Shown one piece after another: positions 17,774-26,742 of a stretch of 64,000 nucleotides of DNA. This DNA is from an uncultured Phascolarctobacterium sp. (GTDB lineage: Bacteria > Bacillota > Negativicutes > Acidaminococcales > Acidaminococcaceae). Positions within the stretch are counted from its first letter, which is position 1; every line of letters starts with the position of its first letter. Under the pieces are notes generated by a model. That model saw only the letters and a list, made by a program, of their open reading frames with translations, searched no databases and was not told the origin of the DNA. The position numbers and the translations under genes were made by a program. Where the stretch lies: positions 40,351-104,350 of the forward strand of contig CAUDEF010000007.1 of the NCBI GenBank assembly GCA_958448515.1, written 5' to 3'.

Positions 17774-18846
17774 TTATTTAATTCCTTCCTCTCCAATAAA
17801 ATTCTGTCAATCTCAGCAAACAGCTCATCTATAATGTCGCTTTCAGCAACTTTCTTTATAATTACGCCTTTTCGGAAAATAAGTCCTTCATTTATGCCTC
17901 CGGCTATGCCTACATCAGCCTCTCTGGCCTCACCGGGACCATTAACTACACATCCCATAACAGCCACAGTAATAGGCTCCTGTATTTTTTCCAGTCTGCG
18001 TTCTACTTCCAGAGCCAGCTTTTCCAAACTTATCTGCGTTCTGCCGCAAGTAGGACAGGAAATAAGTGTAGGACCATACTCTCTCAGACCAAGAGATTTT
18101 AATATCTCGTAGGCAATTTTTACTTCTTTAACAGGATCTCCTGTGAGTGAAACTCTTATAGTATCGCCAATGCCTTCTGCCAGCAAAGTACCAATACCTA
18201 CAGCAGATTTTATAATTCCGCTGTTTACTGTACCAGCCTCTGTTACACCTACATGTAAAGGATAATCACACTGGCTGGCAAGTAATCTGTAAGAAGCAAT
18301 TGTTAACGGCACATCATGTGCTTTTAAAGAAACCTTAATATTACGATAATCCATATCTTCCAAAATATGAATATGCCGCCATGCCGCTTCAACCAGAGCT
18401 TCCGCAGTAGGATGACCGTATTTTTCCAGCAGATCTTTTGGCAAAGAGCCGGCGTTGACACCTATACGAATAGGAATATTTTTTTTCTTTGCTGCCTCGA
18501 CAACTGCAGCAACTCTGTCATTTCCGCCAATATTGCCAGGATTTAACCTCAGTCCATCTACTCCGGCATCAATAGATGCCAATGCCAGTTTATAATCAAA
18601 ATGAATATCAGCAATTACAGGAATCGGACTATCTGCCACTATTTTTTTCAGACCTTCGGCAGCTGCCATGTTTGGTACTGCACAACGAACTATATCACAG
18701 CCAGCCTGCGCAAGTTCTTTAATCTGTAACAGAGTCTCAGCTGCATTTTCAGTTTTGGTATTAGTCATTGACTGCACAGCAACAGGATAGTCACTGCCTA
18801 TGCACACCTTACCAACCTGAATCTGGCGAGTTTTTCTACGCTCCAC
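17770..18846 (-). CDS. ispG: 4-hydroxy-3-methylbut-2-enyl diphosphate synthase (GcpE)
   Basis: Iron-sulfur enzyme of the MEP isoprenoid pathway. The 358-residue protein has the TIM-barrel start RRKTRQIQVGKVCIG and the cluster-binding CPTCGRT and GCVVNGPGEA motifs. GTG start at 18846, set by GAGGTG 8 nt upstream. It neighbours dxr, another MEP step, with only rseP between. Confidence 0.97.
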   Translation of the reverse strand: MERRKTRQIQVGKVCIGSDYPVAVQSMTNTKTENAAETLLQIKELAQAGCDIVRCAVPNMAAAEGLKKIVADSPIPVIADIHFDYKLALASIDAGVDGLRLNPGNIGGNDRVAAVVEAAKKKNIPIRIGVNAGSLPKDLLEKYGHPTAEALVEAAWRHIHILEDMDYRNIKVSLKAHDVPLTIASYRLLASQCDYPLHVGVTEAGTVNSGIIKSAVGIGTLLAEGIGDTIRVSLTGDPVKEVKIAYEILKSLGLREYGPTLISCPTCGRTQISLEKLALEVERRLEKIQEPITVAVMGCVVNGPGEAREADVGIAGGINEGLIFRKGVIIKKVAESDIIDELFAEIDRILLERKELNK

Positions 18847-18860
18847 TAATTGTACACCTC

Positions 18861-19877
18861 TTATCTGGTAACATCCTTAAAAGTTGAAAATATAGTTATA
18901 GCCAAAATAATAGCCACACCAATAGTTTGTATTGTATTCATTGCTTTGCTTCCTAAGGGTTTTCCACGTACGGCTTCCAAAACCAATAAAACAAAATGTC
19001 CGCCATCCAAAGCCGGCAAAGGAAGTAAATTAATTACACCAAGGTTAATACTTAAAAATGCAACAAAGCCTATTAACGGCAATATACCTTTTTCAGCAAC
19101 TTCTCCCGCCATCTGAGCCACACCGATAGGACCGGAAACCTCAGCAGGTGATTTGCCTGTTATAATCTTCTGTAATCCATCAACCATGGCAAAGATAACA
19201 AATTTAGTATAGCCAAATCCCATTTTAATGGAATCAACAAAACCAGGTTTTTCAAAAACTGTCTGTGGTGTAATACCAATCAACGGTCTGCCAAGCTCTT
19301 TATTAAATTCTGGAACCATGGTATATGTGCTGACTACTCCATTTCTCTCAGCAGTTAACACAACTTCTTTACTGCCATCATTAGAAAGTGTTGCAACAAT
19401 CTCGTTCCAGGATTTTACAGGGCTGCCGTTAATGCTTAAAATTTTATCTCCGGCTTTTAATCCGGCATTATCTGCAGCTTTATCCTCCATAACAGTTCCC
19501 AAAATGGGGGCTTCAACCGGTTTTTCAATACCCTGAACCATAAATATACTGGAAAACAATATTACTGGCAAAATAAAGTTCATAATTGAGCCGGCTAAAA
19601 TAACAAGCATTCTTGCCGGAATAGATTTAGACTTGAAAGAACCTTCATCAGCAGGTTCATCCGGATCCATACCTGCTATTTTATTATAACCGCCTAACGG
19701 AATAATTCTGAGACTGTATAAGGTATCTCCATCTTTTTGCTGATAAATTTTAGGTCCAAAACCAATAGAAAATTCATCAACACGCATTCCTGTCATTTTT
19801 GCAGTAATAAAATGACCAAGTTCATGTACGGTTACCAGCACACCAAAAACAAATATAGCTGATAATATTGTTAACAA
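18861..19877 (-). CDS. rseP: Site-2 protease RseP family
   Basis: Intramembrane zinc metalloprotease that cleaves anti-sigma factors and signal-peptide remnants. The HELGH motif lies at about residues 18-22 in the first membrane helix, a PDZ domain spans about 110-200 (GLKAGDKILSINGSPVKSWNEI), and the C-terminal helix has INLLPLPALDGGHFVLL with the third zinc ligand. TTG start at 19877 supported by GGAGG 6 nt upstream. Confidence 0.95.
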   Translation of the reverse strand: MLTILSAIFVFGVLVTVHELGHFITAKMTGMRVDEFSIGFGPKIYQQKDGDTLYSLRIIPLGGYNKIAGMDPDEPADEGSFKSKSIPARMLVILAGSIMNFILPVILFSSIFMVQGIEKPVEAPILGTVMEDKAADNAGLKAGDKILSINGSPVKSWNEIVATLSNDGSKEVVLTAERNGVVSTYTMVPEFNKELGRPLIGITPQTVFEKPGFVDSIKMGFGYTKFVIFAMVDGLQKIITGKSPAEVSGPIGVAQMAGEVAEKGILPLIGFVAFLSINLGVINLLPLPALDGGHFVLLVLEAVRGKPLGSKAMNTIQTIGVAIILAITIFSTFKDVTR

Positions 19878-19899
19878 AATTTACCTCCTGTTCAAACTG

Positions 19900-21051
19900 T
19901 TAAAGCTCACTTATAATCTTCGCTGCCAGCTTGCGCGCCTCAACATCAGCATGCTCAATATCTTCAATAGCAGGATGCTGAATATTGCTGTGCAGATTGG
20001 CAACTTTTTCAGTTATATAAGCAATATCAAGATATTTTATTTTGTTTTCAAGAAAAGCATAAACAGCTTCTTCATTTGCTGCATTAAATACGCAGGGTAA
20101 AGTACCGCCTGCTTTGCCGCACTCAACAGCAATTTTCAAAGACGGAAAAGCTTCTGTATCAGGAGCTTCAAATGTAAGTGTCGCAGCTTTAACCAAATCT
20201 AATTTATCAAAAGAATAATTAAAGCGGTCAGGATAGGAAAGCGCATACTGGATGGGCAAACGCATATCGGGCTCTCCCATCTGTGCAATCACACTGCCGT
20301 CGCAAAATTCAACCAAAGAATGTACTATACTTTGCGGATGAACAACGACATCAATTTTTTCATATGGCATATTAAACAACCAGTGAGCTTCAATAACCTC
20401 AAGTCCTTTATTAGCCAGAGTTGAAGAATCAACAGTTATTTTTTTACCCATACTCCAGTTAGGATGGTTAAGACACTGAGCAAGAGTTACATTTTCCAGC
20501 TCGGCACGCTTTTTGCCTCTAAAGGGGCCACCAGAAGCAGTTATTATCAAACGCTTTACTTCGCTTGCTTTTCCGCCCTGCAATGATTGAAATATTGCAC
20601 TGTGCTCGCTGTCAACAGGAGTAATACTTACATTATTATCCTGCGCAGCCTGCATAACAATACTTCCGGCAGCAACCAAAGTTTCCTTATTAGCCAAAGC
20701 GATATTCTTACCGCAATTAATTGCTGCCAGTGTTGGTCTTAAGCCTGCATACCCAACCATTGAAGCAAGAACTGTATCTGCACCATCATAAGTTGCCGCA
20801 GCAATAAGGCCTTCCTCTCCGGACAGAATCTCAGTTTTACCATTATACCTTTGCTTAAGCCGTAAAGCAGCATCTTTATCAGTTAAAACAGCAAAATCAG
20901 GATTAAACTGATTAATCTGTTCTTCTAATATCTTATCACTTTTATGTGCTGCAAGTACTTTTATTTTAAGTTTATCGGGATTTGCCGCTGCAACCTCAAG
21001 TGTCTGTCTGCCAATAGACCCAGTGCTTCCCAATACAGAAATATTTTTCAT
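19900..21051 (-). CDS. dxr: 1-deoxy-D-xylulose 5-phosphate reductoisomerase
   Basis: NADPH-dependent second step of the MEP pathway. GSTGSIGRQTLEV binds NADPH, SEHSAIFQ and NHPNWSMGKKITVDSST form the metal/substrate site. 383 residues, normal. GGAGTAGTTT precedes the ATG. Sits in the conserved uppS-cdsA-dxr-rseP-ispG order. Confidence 0.97.
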   Translation of the reverse strand: MKNISVLGSTGSIGRQTLEVAAANPDKLKIKVLAAHKSDKILEEQINQFNPDFAVLTDKDAALRLKQRYNGKTEILSGEEGLIAAATYDGADTVLASMVGYAGLRPTLAAINCGKNIALANKETLVAAGSIVMQAAQDNNVSITPVDSEHSAIFQSLQGGKASEVKRLIITASGGPFRGKKRAELENVTLAQCLNHPNWSMGKKITVDSSTLANKGLEVIEAHWLFNMPYEKIDVVVHPQSIVHSLVEFCDGSVIAQMGEPDMRLPIQYALSYPDRFNYSFDKLDLVKAATLTFEAPDTEAFPSLKIAVECGKAGGTLPCVFNAANEEAVYAFLENKIKYLDIAYITEKVANLHSNIQHPAIEDIEHADVEARKLAAKIISEL

Positions 21052-21061
21052 AAACTACTCC

Positions 21062-21922
21062 TTAAAAAGAACCCATAATGATTAAAAGATAATAAGTTAC
21101 AGGCGCCGCAAACAAAAGACTGTCAAAACGATCTAAAACGCCACCATGCCCCGGAAAAATTTTACCGGAATCTTTGATGTCAAAAGAGCGCTTAATAATG
21201 GATTCAATCAGGTCTCCTAAAGGAGCGAAAATCGCAATACCTGCTGCAATAATAACAGCCTGCCACAACAAAAGGTCTAAATAAGTAGTAGCAAGCCATG
21301 TAACAACAGCAATACAGCCAACAAATCCAGCCACAGCACCCTCTAAAGATTTTTTAGGGCTGACACTGCAAAATGGATTTTTTCCGAAGGCACTTCCGAA
21401 AAAATATGCAACAGTATCGCTGGCCCAGGTACCAAGCAGCACAGTCCAAAGCAATGCCTCACCAAAATCCATAACAGTAAATCCCAAATCTACCGGAAAT
21501 CCCGGTACACCTCTTAAAATAATAACGTGAGCAAATAATACCCCACAGTACATGAATCCCCACATCGACACTGCTGTATTACCTAACCAGTTGCTTTCTC
21601 CAAGTTTGCAGTGTCTTATCAAACCCTCTAAAGAGTTAAAGATAAAAAACAGTGAAGAAAACATGGTAATAAAAGCAAGTACAACTAAAGGATTAACGTA
21701 TGAATAATATCCAAGCGCAGACAATGCCACAATCAAAAAAGCACCTACGCCTGATGTCAGATAATACACATTATAGCCTTTGGCAGCTGCCATATTATGA
21801 TATTCATACCAGCCAGTAACGGCCAAAAACAATACAACGGCAGAAAACAATATCCCGCCCTGAGTAATGATGCCCACTGCACAGGCAATGCCAATCAACC
21901 CAGTAATAATTCTAGTCAACAT
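21062..21922 (-). CDS. cdsA: Phosphatidate cytidylyltransferase
   Basis: Makes CDP-diacylglycerol for phospholipid synthesis. Multi-helix membrane protein of 286 residues ending in the CdsA signature: SPKKSLEGAVAGF, then GDLIESIIKRSFDIKDSGK and PGHGGVLDRFDSLLFAAP. The ATG at 21922 is preferred over an in-frame TTG at 21928 because AGGTG sits 8 nt before it. Confidence 0.95.
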   Translation of the reverse strand: MLTRIITGLIGIACAVGIITQGGILFSAVVLFLAVTGWYEYHNMAAAKGYNVYYLTSGVGAFLIVALSALGYYSYVNPLVVLAFITMFSSLFFIFNSLEGLIRHCKLGESNWLGNTAVSMWGFMYCGVLFAHVIILRGVPGFPVDLGFTVMDFGEALLWTVLLGTWASDTVAYFFGSAFGKNPFCSVSPKKSLEGAVAGFVGCIAVVTWLATTYLDLLLWQAVIIAAGIAIFAPLGDLIESIIKRSFDIKDSGKIFPGHGGVLDRFDSLLFAAPVTYYLLIIMGSF

Positions 21923-21938
21923 TATCAATACACCTGCT

Positions 21939-22727
21939 TTATTTACTTACTAATCCGCCAAAACGACGTTCTCTGCCCTGATAAGCACAAATAGCCTGAA
22001 GCAAATGTTCTTCTGTAAAATCAGGCCAATATACATCTGTTGTCCAAATTTCCGCATAAGCAACCTGCCATAAAAGAAAATTACTGATGCGCAGATCCCC
22101 GCCGGGCCTGATAAGTAAATCCGGTGCAGGCAGATCTTTAGTATATAAATATTGTTCAAAAACTTTTTCTGTTATATTATCTACGGTCAACTTGCCTGCA
22201 GAAACATCTGCTGCTACTCCTTTTACAGCCTGCAAAATCTCTGCTTGTCCACCATAGTTTATTGCCAAATTTAATATTATACCGGTATTGTTTTCAGTTT
22301 CTCGCACAGCCAGATCCATTTTCTGCAAAACAACTTCCGGCAGACCATTACGAGAGCCAATAAACCTTACCTGAACATTATTCTTTTTAAACTCTTCCAG
22401 TTCTGTAGTCAGATACCTGCTTAGCAGTTCCATTATAAAAGAAACTTCAGTTACCGGTCTCTTCCAGTTTTCTGTAGAAAAAGCATAGGCACTGATAACT
22501 TTTATTCCCAGTTTATCAGCTACTTTTACTATTCTTTTCAGTGTTTCAGCACCAGCCTGATGCCCAAAAGTACGAATTTTTCCCTGAGCTTTTGCCCAGC
22601 GGCCATTTCCGTCCATGATTATAGCAATATGCTGCGGTATATTATTTTGATCTATATTAGAAAGATCTAAAGCTAGATCAGGTGTTTCAGAATTTTTTAT
22701 TTGAAACAAGCCTTTAAGCACAAGCAA
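21939..22727 (-). CDS. uppS: Undecaprenyl diphosphate synthase (isoprenyl transferase)
   Basis: Cis-prenyltransferase that extends farnesyl diphosphate to the C55 lipid carrier for cell-wall synthesis. Motifs: IAIIMDGNGRWAKAQGK (catalytic Asp), FSTENWKRP and DLLIRPGGDLRISNFLLWQ. There is no ATG; TTG 22727 or GTG 22721 after AGGAAAGG are the candidates, so the first few residues are uncertain. Confidence 0.95.
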   Translation of the reverse strand: MLVLKGLFQIKNSETPDLALDLSNIDQNNIPQHIAIIMDGNGRWAKAQGKIRTFGHQAGAETLKRIVKVADKLGIKVISAYAFSTENWKRPVTEVSFIMELLSRYLTTELEEFKKNNVQVRFIGSRNGLPEVVLQKMDLAVRETENNTGIILNLAINYGGQAEILQAVKGVAADVSAGKLTVDNITEKVFEQYLYTKDLPAPDLLIRPGGDLRISNFLLWQVAYAEIWTTDVYWPDFTEEHLLQAICAYQGRERRFGGLVSK

Positions 22728-22753
22728 TCAACCTTTCCTGCTTTTATAATTGC

Positions 22754-22793
22754 AAAAATCGGCAAGCCTCTTTAAAGAGGCTGCCGGATTTTT
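22754..22793 (-). terminator. Terminator behind the ferredoxin gene
   Basis: A perfect inner palindrome AGCCTCTTTAAAGAGGCT extended by GGC/GCC and A/T-rich flanks, followed by T residues on the minus strand. It lies between the ferredoxin and uppS. Confidence 0.75.
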
Positions 22794-22794
22794 A

Positions 22795-22959
22795 TTATTG
22801 AATAGCACCAACCGGGCAAACAGCTGCACATGCGCCGCATTCAACACATTCTTCAGAAATTTCGTATTTGCCGTCAGCTTCATGAATAGCACCTACAGGG
22901 CAGGTAGCTGCACAGGAACCACAACCAACACAAGCTTCTTTATCAATTTTTAATGCCAT
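22795..22959 (-). CDS. Small 2[4Fe-4S] ferredoxin
   Basis: A 54-residue clostridial-type ferredoxin: two C-x2-C-x2-C-x3-CP clusters, CVGCGSCAATCPVGAI and CVECGACAAVCPVGAI, separated by a short acidic turn. Low-potential electron carrier of anaerobic metabolism in the cytoplasm. AGGAGGTGTAGAG precedes the ATG. It could supply electrons to IspG/IspH of the nearby MEP genes, though that is only a guess from position. Confidence 0.95.
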   Translation of the reverse strand: MALKIDKEACVGCGSCAATCPVGAIHEADGKYEISEECVECGACAAVCPVGAIQ

Positions 22960-22977
22960 CTCTCTACACCTCCTTCC

Positions 22978-23184
22978 TTATCTATACACAACGGTAAGAA
23001 CAATTCTATCATCAGACAGCATCCGCTGTCTAACTACGTATTTACGTACCTCGGTACCCTGATAAGATGCACTGTCTTCTCTTGGAGGCAGCAAAAATTC
23101 AATTTCACACTCAATATTAAGCTTTGCGAGCCTTGCCAATGCTTCATCTAAAGGAAGCGCCAGAACATTGGGAATATCCATCAA
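22978..23184 (-). CDS. Small single PASTA-like domain protein
   Basis: A 68-residue protein beginning MMDIPNVLALPLDEALARL and ending VVRQRMLSDDRIVLTVVYR, the layout of one PASTA repeat (Pro-x-Val, Leu-x-x-Ala, Val-x-Arg-Gln, terminal beta strand) but cytoplasmic, with no signal or membrane helix. Its ATG overlaps the frr stop as ATGA, so it is translationally coupled. Similar tiny genes follow frr in other Firmicutes, from memory; function unknown. Confidence 0.75.
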   Translation of the reverse strand: MMDIPNVLALPLDEALARLAKLNIECEIEFLLPPREDSASYQGTEVRKYVVRQRMLSDDRIVLTVVYR

Positions 23185-23744
23185 ATTTCCATAACTTCTT
23201 TTTCTTTATTTGCAGCAACTGCATCAATTTCTTTCATAATCTTATCAGTAAGCTTCTGTACATCATCTGTACCTTTTTTAGCTTCATCCTCAGTAATTTC
23301 TTTTGCTTTTTCGGATTTTTTAATTGCGTCATTAGCATCTCTGCGAAGATTGCGTACAACAACGCGGAAATCTTCTGCTTTTTTATGAACCACTTTTACC
23401 AGATCTTTACGGCGTTCTTCGGTCAGCTGAGGTAAATTCAGACGAATGCACACACCATCACTGTTAGGATTTAATCCCAGATCTGATTTCATAATAGCTT
23501 TTTCAATTTCTTTGATTAAGTTTTTTTCCCAGGGCTGAATAACAATCATTCTCGGTTCAGGAACAGTAACGCTTGCTACCTGAGTAACAGGTGTAGGTGT
23601 TCCGTAATATTCAACCATTACTTTTTCTAAAAGAGAAGGGGTTGCACGTCCTGCACGAAGGCTTGCCAGATCAACACGCAGAGCGTCAACAGACTTGTGC
23701 ATTTTTTCTTCAATATTGCTGATAATTTCTTTTACAGTTGCCAT
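23181..23744 (-). CDS. frr: Ribosome recycling factor
   Basis: Splits post-termination ribosomes with EF-G. 187 residues with DLASLRAGRATPSLLEKV, YGTPTPVTQVASVTVPEPR and LPQLTEERRKDLVKVVHKKAED. Begins 3 nt after pyrH, the usual pair. Confidence 0.97.
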   Translation of the reverse strand: MATVKEIISNIEEKMHKSVDALRVDLASLRAGRATPSLLEKVMVEYYGTPTPVTQVASVTVPEPRMIVIQPWEKNLIKEIEKAIMKSDLGLNPNSDGVCIRLNLPQLTEERRKDLVKVVHKKAEDFRVVVRNLRRDANDAIKKSEKAKEITEDEAKKGTDDVQKLTDKIMKEIDAVAANKEKEVMEI

Positions 23745-23747
23745 AAA

Positions 23748-24473
23748 TTATTTTCCTCCCACCAAGGTACCAATTTTTTCTCCGGAAGCTGCACGTAAGA
23801 TATTTCCGGGTTTATCAATATTAAACACTACAATAGGAATATGATTGTCCATGCACAGGCTGATAGCTGTAGAATCCATAACACTCAGCTGACGTTGAAT
23901 TACTTCAATATAATCAAGTTCTTCAAACATAACTGCATTCGGATTTTTAGCCGGATCGCTGTCATATACGCCATCTACACCTTTTTTAGCCATCAAAATA
24001 GCATCAGCCTCTATCTCTGCCGCACGCAAAGCTGCTGTTGTATCAGTAGAGAAATACGGATTGCCTGTACCTGCAGCAAAAATAACAACTCTTGCTTTTT
24101 CCATATGACGAATCGCACGTCTGCGGATATAAGGCTCAGCAATCTGACGCATTTCAATAGCAGTCTGAACACGTGTTGGAACTCCACGATCTTCCAATGC
24201 ATCCTGCAGTGCAAGAGAGTTGATAACTGTAGCAAGCATGCCCATGTAATCAGCAGTTGCACGATCCATACCTTTATTGCTGCCGCTTACACCACGCCAG
24301 AAGTTACCGCCGCCATTTACAATAGCAACTTCCAATCCTTTTTCAACAACCTCCTGAATCTGAGCTGCCAGAGAATCTACAACTTCGGGATCAATACCAA
24401 AACCCTTAGTACCGGCCAAAGCTTCACCACTCAATTTCAGAACAATTCTTTTAAATTTATTTCCTTCAGCCAT
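23748..24473 (-). CDS. pyrH: UMP kinase
   Basis: Hexameric amino-acid-kinase-fold enzyme phosphorylating UMP. KRIVLKLSGEALAG at the N-terminus, VNGGGNFWRG and the C-terminal DNHIPIVVFNIDKPGN are diagnostic. The ATG at 24473 follows AAGGAGGTATAAAA; a longer reading to 24497 includes the ribosome site. The usual upstream rpsB-tsf pair is absent; tctA ends upstream instead. Confidence 0.97.
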   Translation of the reverse strand: MAEGNKFKRIVLKLSGEALAGTKGFGIDPEVVDSLAAQIQEVVEKGLEVAIVNGGGNFWRGVSGSNKGMDRATADYMGMLATVINSLALQDALEDRGVPTRVQTAIEMRQIAEPYIRRRAIRHMEKARVVIFAAGTGNPYFSTDTTAALRAAEIEADAILMAKKGVDGVYDSDPAKNPNAVMFEELDYIEVIQRQLSVMDSTAISLCMDNHIPIVVFNIDKPGNILRAASGEKIGTLVGGK

Positions 24474-24605
24474 TTTTATACCTCCTTGAACACACACTTT
24501 ATCCTATTTTACTTTCTACACAACTCAATTTTCTCCTCTTTTATTTTATAAACTTTCTCCTTTTTTAGCAATTTTTTAACAATTAGGACACAATGTACTC
24601 ATAAT

Positions 24606-24636
24606 AAAACTGCACAGAAATAAACCGTGCAGTTTT
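24606..24636 (-). terminator. Terminator of the tctBA operon
   Basis: Ten-bp stem AAAACTGCAC / GTGCAGTTTT just past the tctA stop, followed by a moderately T-rich stretch. The same stem sequence recurs at 57374-57405. Confidence 0.7.
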
Positions 24637-24640
24637 ATAT

Positions 24641-26128
24641 TCATTTTTTTATTTTTTGAAAAATTACTGACAAAAATGGAGAAAATAATGAGAGTCCCGC
24701 AGCAATGAGGAAGAATAAACAGATTGGTCTTTCATAAAAAATAGCAAAAGAACCATCACTCATAATAAGAGAACCAACAAAGTTCTGCTCTGCCATACTT
24801 CCAAGAATTATACCAATAATGATTGCCGACATGGAAAAACCAAGTTTGTTTAAAAAATACCCGATAAATCCGGAAACAACCATAAGATAAACGTCATTGA
24901 TAGAATTATTATAAGAATATGTACCAACAAAGGTCATCATAATAATAACAGGGAGTAAAACCTGAATAGGCACATTTACAACCTTAACAAATAATTTAAT
25001 TAAGGAAAATCCCAGCAGGCCCATAATTACATTAGCAAGCAGCAAGCCGATAAAAATAGCATAAACATCCGGAGCACGCTCAATAAAAAGCAAAGGTCCC
25101 GGCTGCAGACCCTGAACCATTAAAGCACCCATCATAATAGCAGTTGCACCGTCACCAGGAATGCCCAGTGTAAGTACAGGTATAAAAGCACCGCCAGAAA
25201 CAGCGTTATTGCCAGCCTCAGAAGCAACTATGCCCTCAGGTTCACCCTTGCCAAAATTATCCTTATGTTTAGACCATCTTTTAGCCTGATCATATGAAAC
25301 AAAGGAAGCAATATCACCGCCTGTACCAGGAACACAGCCAATAAAGGTACCAATGCAGGAAGATCTTATCAACGTAGAAAATACTCGTTTCATATCAGCC
25401 AGTGTAGGCAGCACCTTATCAATAAACATGTGCTGTTCCCCACGGCTTTTATGATAATAATCCTCAATACTTCCCAAAACCTGCGCAAACGCAAAAACAC
25501 CTATTAAAACCGGTATAAAGGAAACTCCTCCAAGAAAATAAGTAGTATCCATGGTAAAACGTATAGTACCACTCATATCATCTATGCCCACAGTAGCTAA
25601 AAATAAGCCAACAAGTCCGCCCATAATGCCTTTTATAACACTTCCGGAAGAAACACTGGTAATAATGCTCAAGCCAAAAATTGCCAGAGCAAAATATTCA
25701 GGCTTTGAAAACTGCAGCGCCATTTTAGCCAGCAAGGGAGCCAGCAAAATAAGACAAATAGTACTGAATACCCCGCCAAACGTACTTGCCATAGTGGACA
25801 AACCTAAAGCCCTGCCAGGCTGTTTAAGCTCTGTAGCCATAGGAAATCCGTCTAAAGTAGTTGCCACTGATGCAGGTGTTCCAGGTGTTTTAAGCAAAAT
25901 CGCAGAAATACTTCCGCCGTAGATTGCTCCGCAGTATATGCCAATTAACATTAGAATACCGCCAATGCCGTCAAAACTGAATGCCACTGGAAACAGCAGC
26001 GCCAGTCCCATATTTACGCTTAATCCAGGCATACAGCCAAAAGCTATGCCTACAGCTACACCAAAAAACAATCCTAAAACATTTACAGGATCAAAAACCA
26101 TATTCAAGGCACTAAAAATATCAAGCAT
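24641..26128 (-). CDS. tctA: Tripartite tricarboxylate transporter large permease (TctA)
   Basis: Large membrane subunit with about twelve helices. Family blocks: FFGVAVGIAFGCMPGLSVNM, YGGSISAILLKTPGTPASVA, GTFIGCVPGTGGDIASFVSY and SGGAFIPVLTLGIPGDGATA. 495 residues, normal. Starts 11 nt after tctB. The substrate, a di- or tricarboxylate, cannot be told; the receptor gene is not adjacent. Confidence 0.95.
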   Translation of the reverse strand: MLDIFSALNMVFDPVNVLGLFFGVAVGIAFGCMPGLSVNMGLALLFPVAFSFDGIGGILMLIGIYCGAIYGGSISAILLKTPGTPASVATTLDGFPMATELKQPGRALGLSTMASTFGGVFSTICLILLAPLLAKMALQFSKPEYFALAIFGLSIITSVSSGSVIKGIMGGLVGLFLATVGIDDMSGTIRFTMDTTYFLGGVSFIPVLIGVFAFAQVLGSIEDYYHKSRGEQHMFIDKVLPTLADMKRVFSTLIRSSCIGTFIGCVPGTGGDIASFVSYDQAKRWSKHKDNFGKGEPEGIVASEAGNNAVSGGAFIPVLTLGIPGDGATAIMMGALMVQGLQPGPLLFIERAPDVYAIFIGLLLANVIMGLLGFSLIKLFVKVVNVPIQVLLPVIIMMTFVGTYSYNNSINDVYLMVVSGFIGYFLNKLGFSMSAIIIGIILGSMAEQNFVGSLIMSDGSFAIFYERPICLFFLIAAGLSLFSPFLSVIFQKIKK

Positions 26129-26139
26129 TTACCTGCCCC

Positions 26140-26610
26140 CTATTCCAAAAATATTGATTCCGGCATCTGAGTATTCAATACCTCGCCAAATACAATATAA
26201 ATAAAAACAACAGTTCCAATAGTAGTCAGCAACATAGTTTTTTTACTCTTACATTCCATCATCTGCATCACCAGTGGTATAAGAATGACAGATGCCACGT
26301 AAAAGCCAAGTAAATTTATCATTATACAAAACGCAACTATTAAAAGCATCATACTGTATACGCGTCTGTTGGCAGGCATGGTTAAGGCTATATTAGTATG
26401 TGACAGATCAATTTTATTTACAAATGTATGTATAAATAAAACAACAGCACAAGCACATAAAGCTACACCAAGACTAAACGGCCAAAATCCAGGACCAGGA
26501 CCATTAATTGTAAAATCCAGCGGAAACTCACTGGCTGCATTCATAATCAAAGCACCAATTAATAAACCAACCACACTGACAATATAATTGCATAAAGCCA
26601 TATTTTTCAT
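26140..26610 (-). CDS. tctB: Tripartite tricarboxylate transporter small subunit (TctB)
   Basis: Four-helix small membrane subunit, 156 residues, with GPGPGFWPFSLGVALCACA near residue 35 and C-terminal helices VFIYIVFGEVLNTQMP typical of TctB. GGAGTAAAACT precedes the ATG; a promoter lies at 26647-26675. First gene of a tctB-tctA operon. Confidence 0.88.
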   Translation of the reverse strand: MKNMALCNYIVSVVGLLIGALIMNAASEFPLDFTINGPGPGFWPFSLGVALCACAVVLFIHTFVNKIDLSHTNIALTMPANRRVYSMMLLIVAFCIMINLLGFYVASVILIPLVMQMMECKSKKTMLLTTIGTVVFIYIVFGEVLNTQMPESIFLE

Positions 26611-26646
26611 AGTTTTACTCCAAATAATAAAATTTACAATGCTATA

Positions 26647-26675
26647 ATTTTATCAGATTTTTACAATTATGTCAT
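26647..26675 (-). promoter_or_regulatory. tctBA promoter
   Basis: ATGACA (26670-26675), 17-nt spacer and TAAAAT (26647-26652) on the minus strand. Confidence 0.6.
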
Positions 26676-26690
26676 TATTTGTACAAATAA

Positions 26691-26730
26691 AAAACTCAGC
26701 GGACTGTGATATGTACGCCCGCTGAGTTTT
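26691..26730 (-). terminator. secDF operon terminator
   Basis: Twelve-bp stem AAAACTCAGCGG / CCGCTGAGTTTT with a 16-nt loop, after the secF stop; T-rich on both flanks. Confidence 0.8.
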
Positions 26731-26742
26731 TTTATTTAAATT

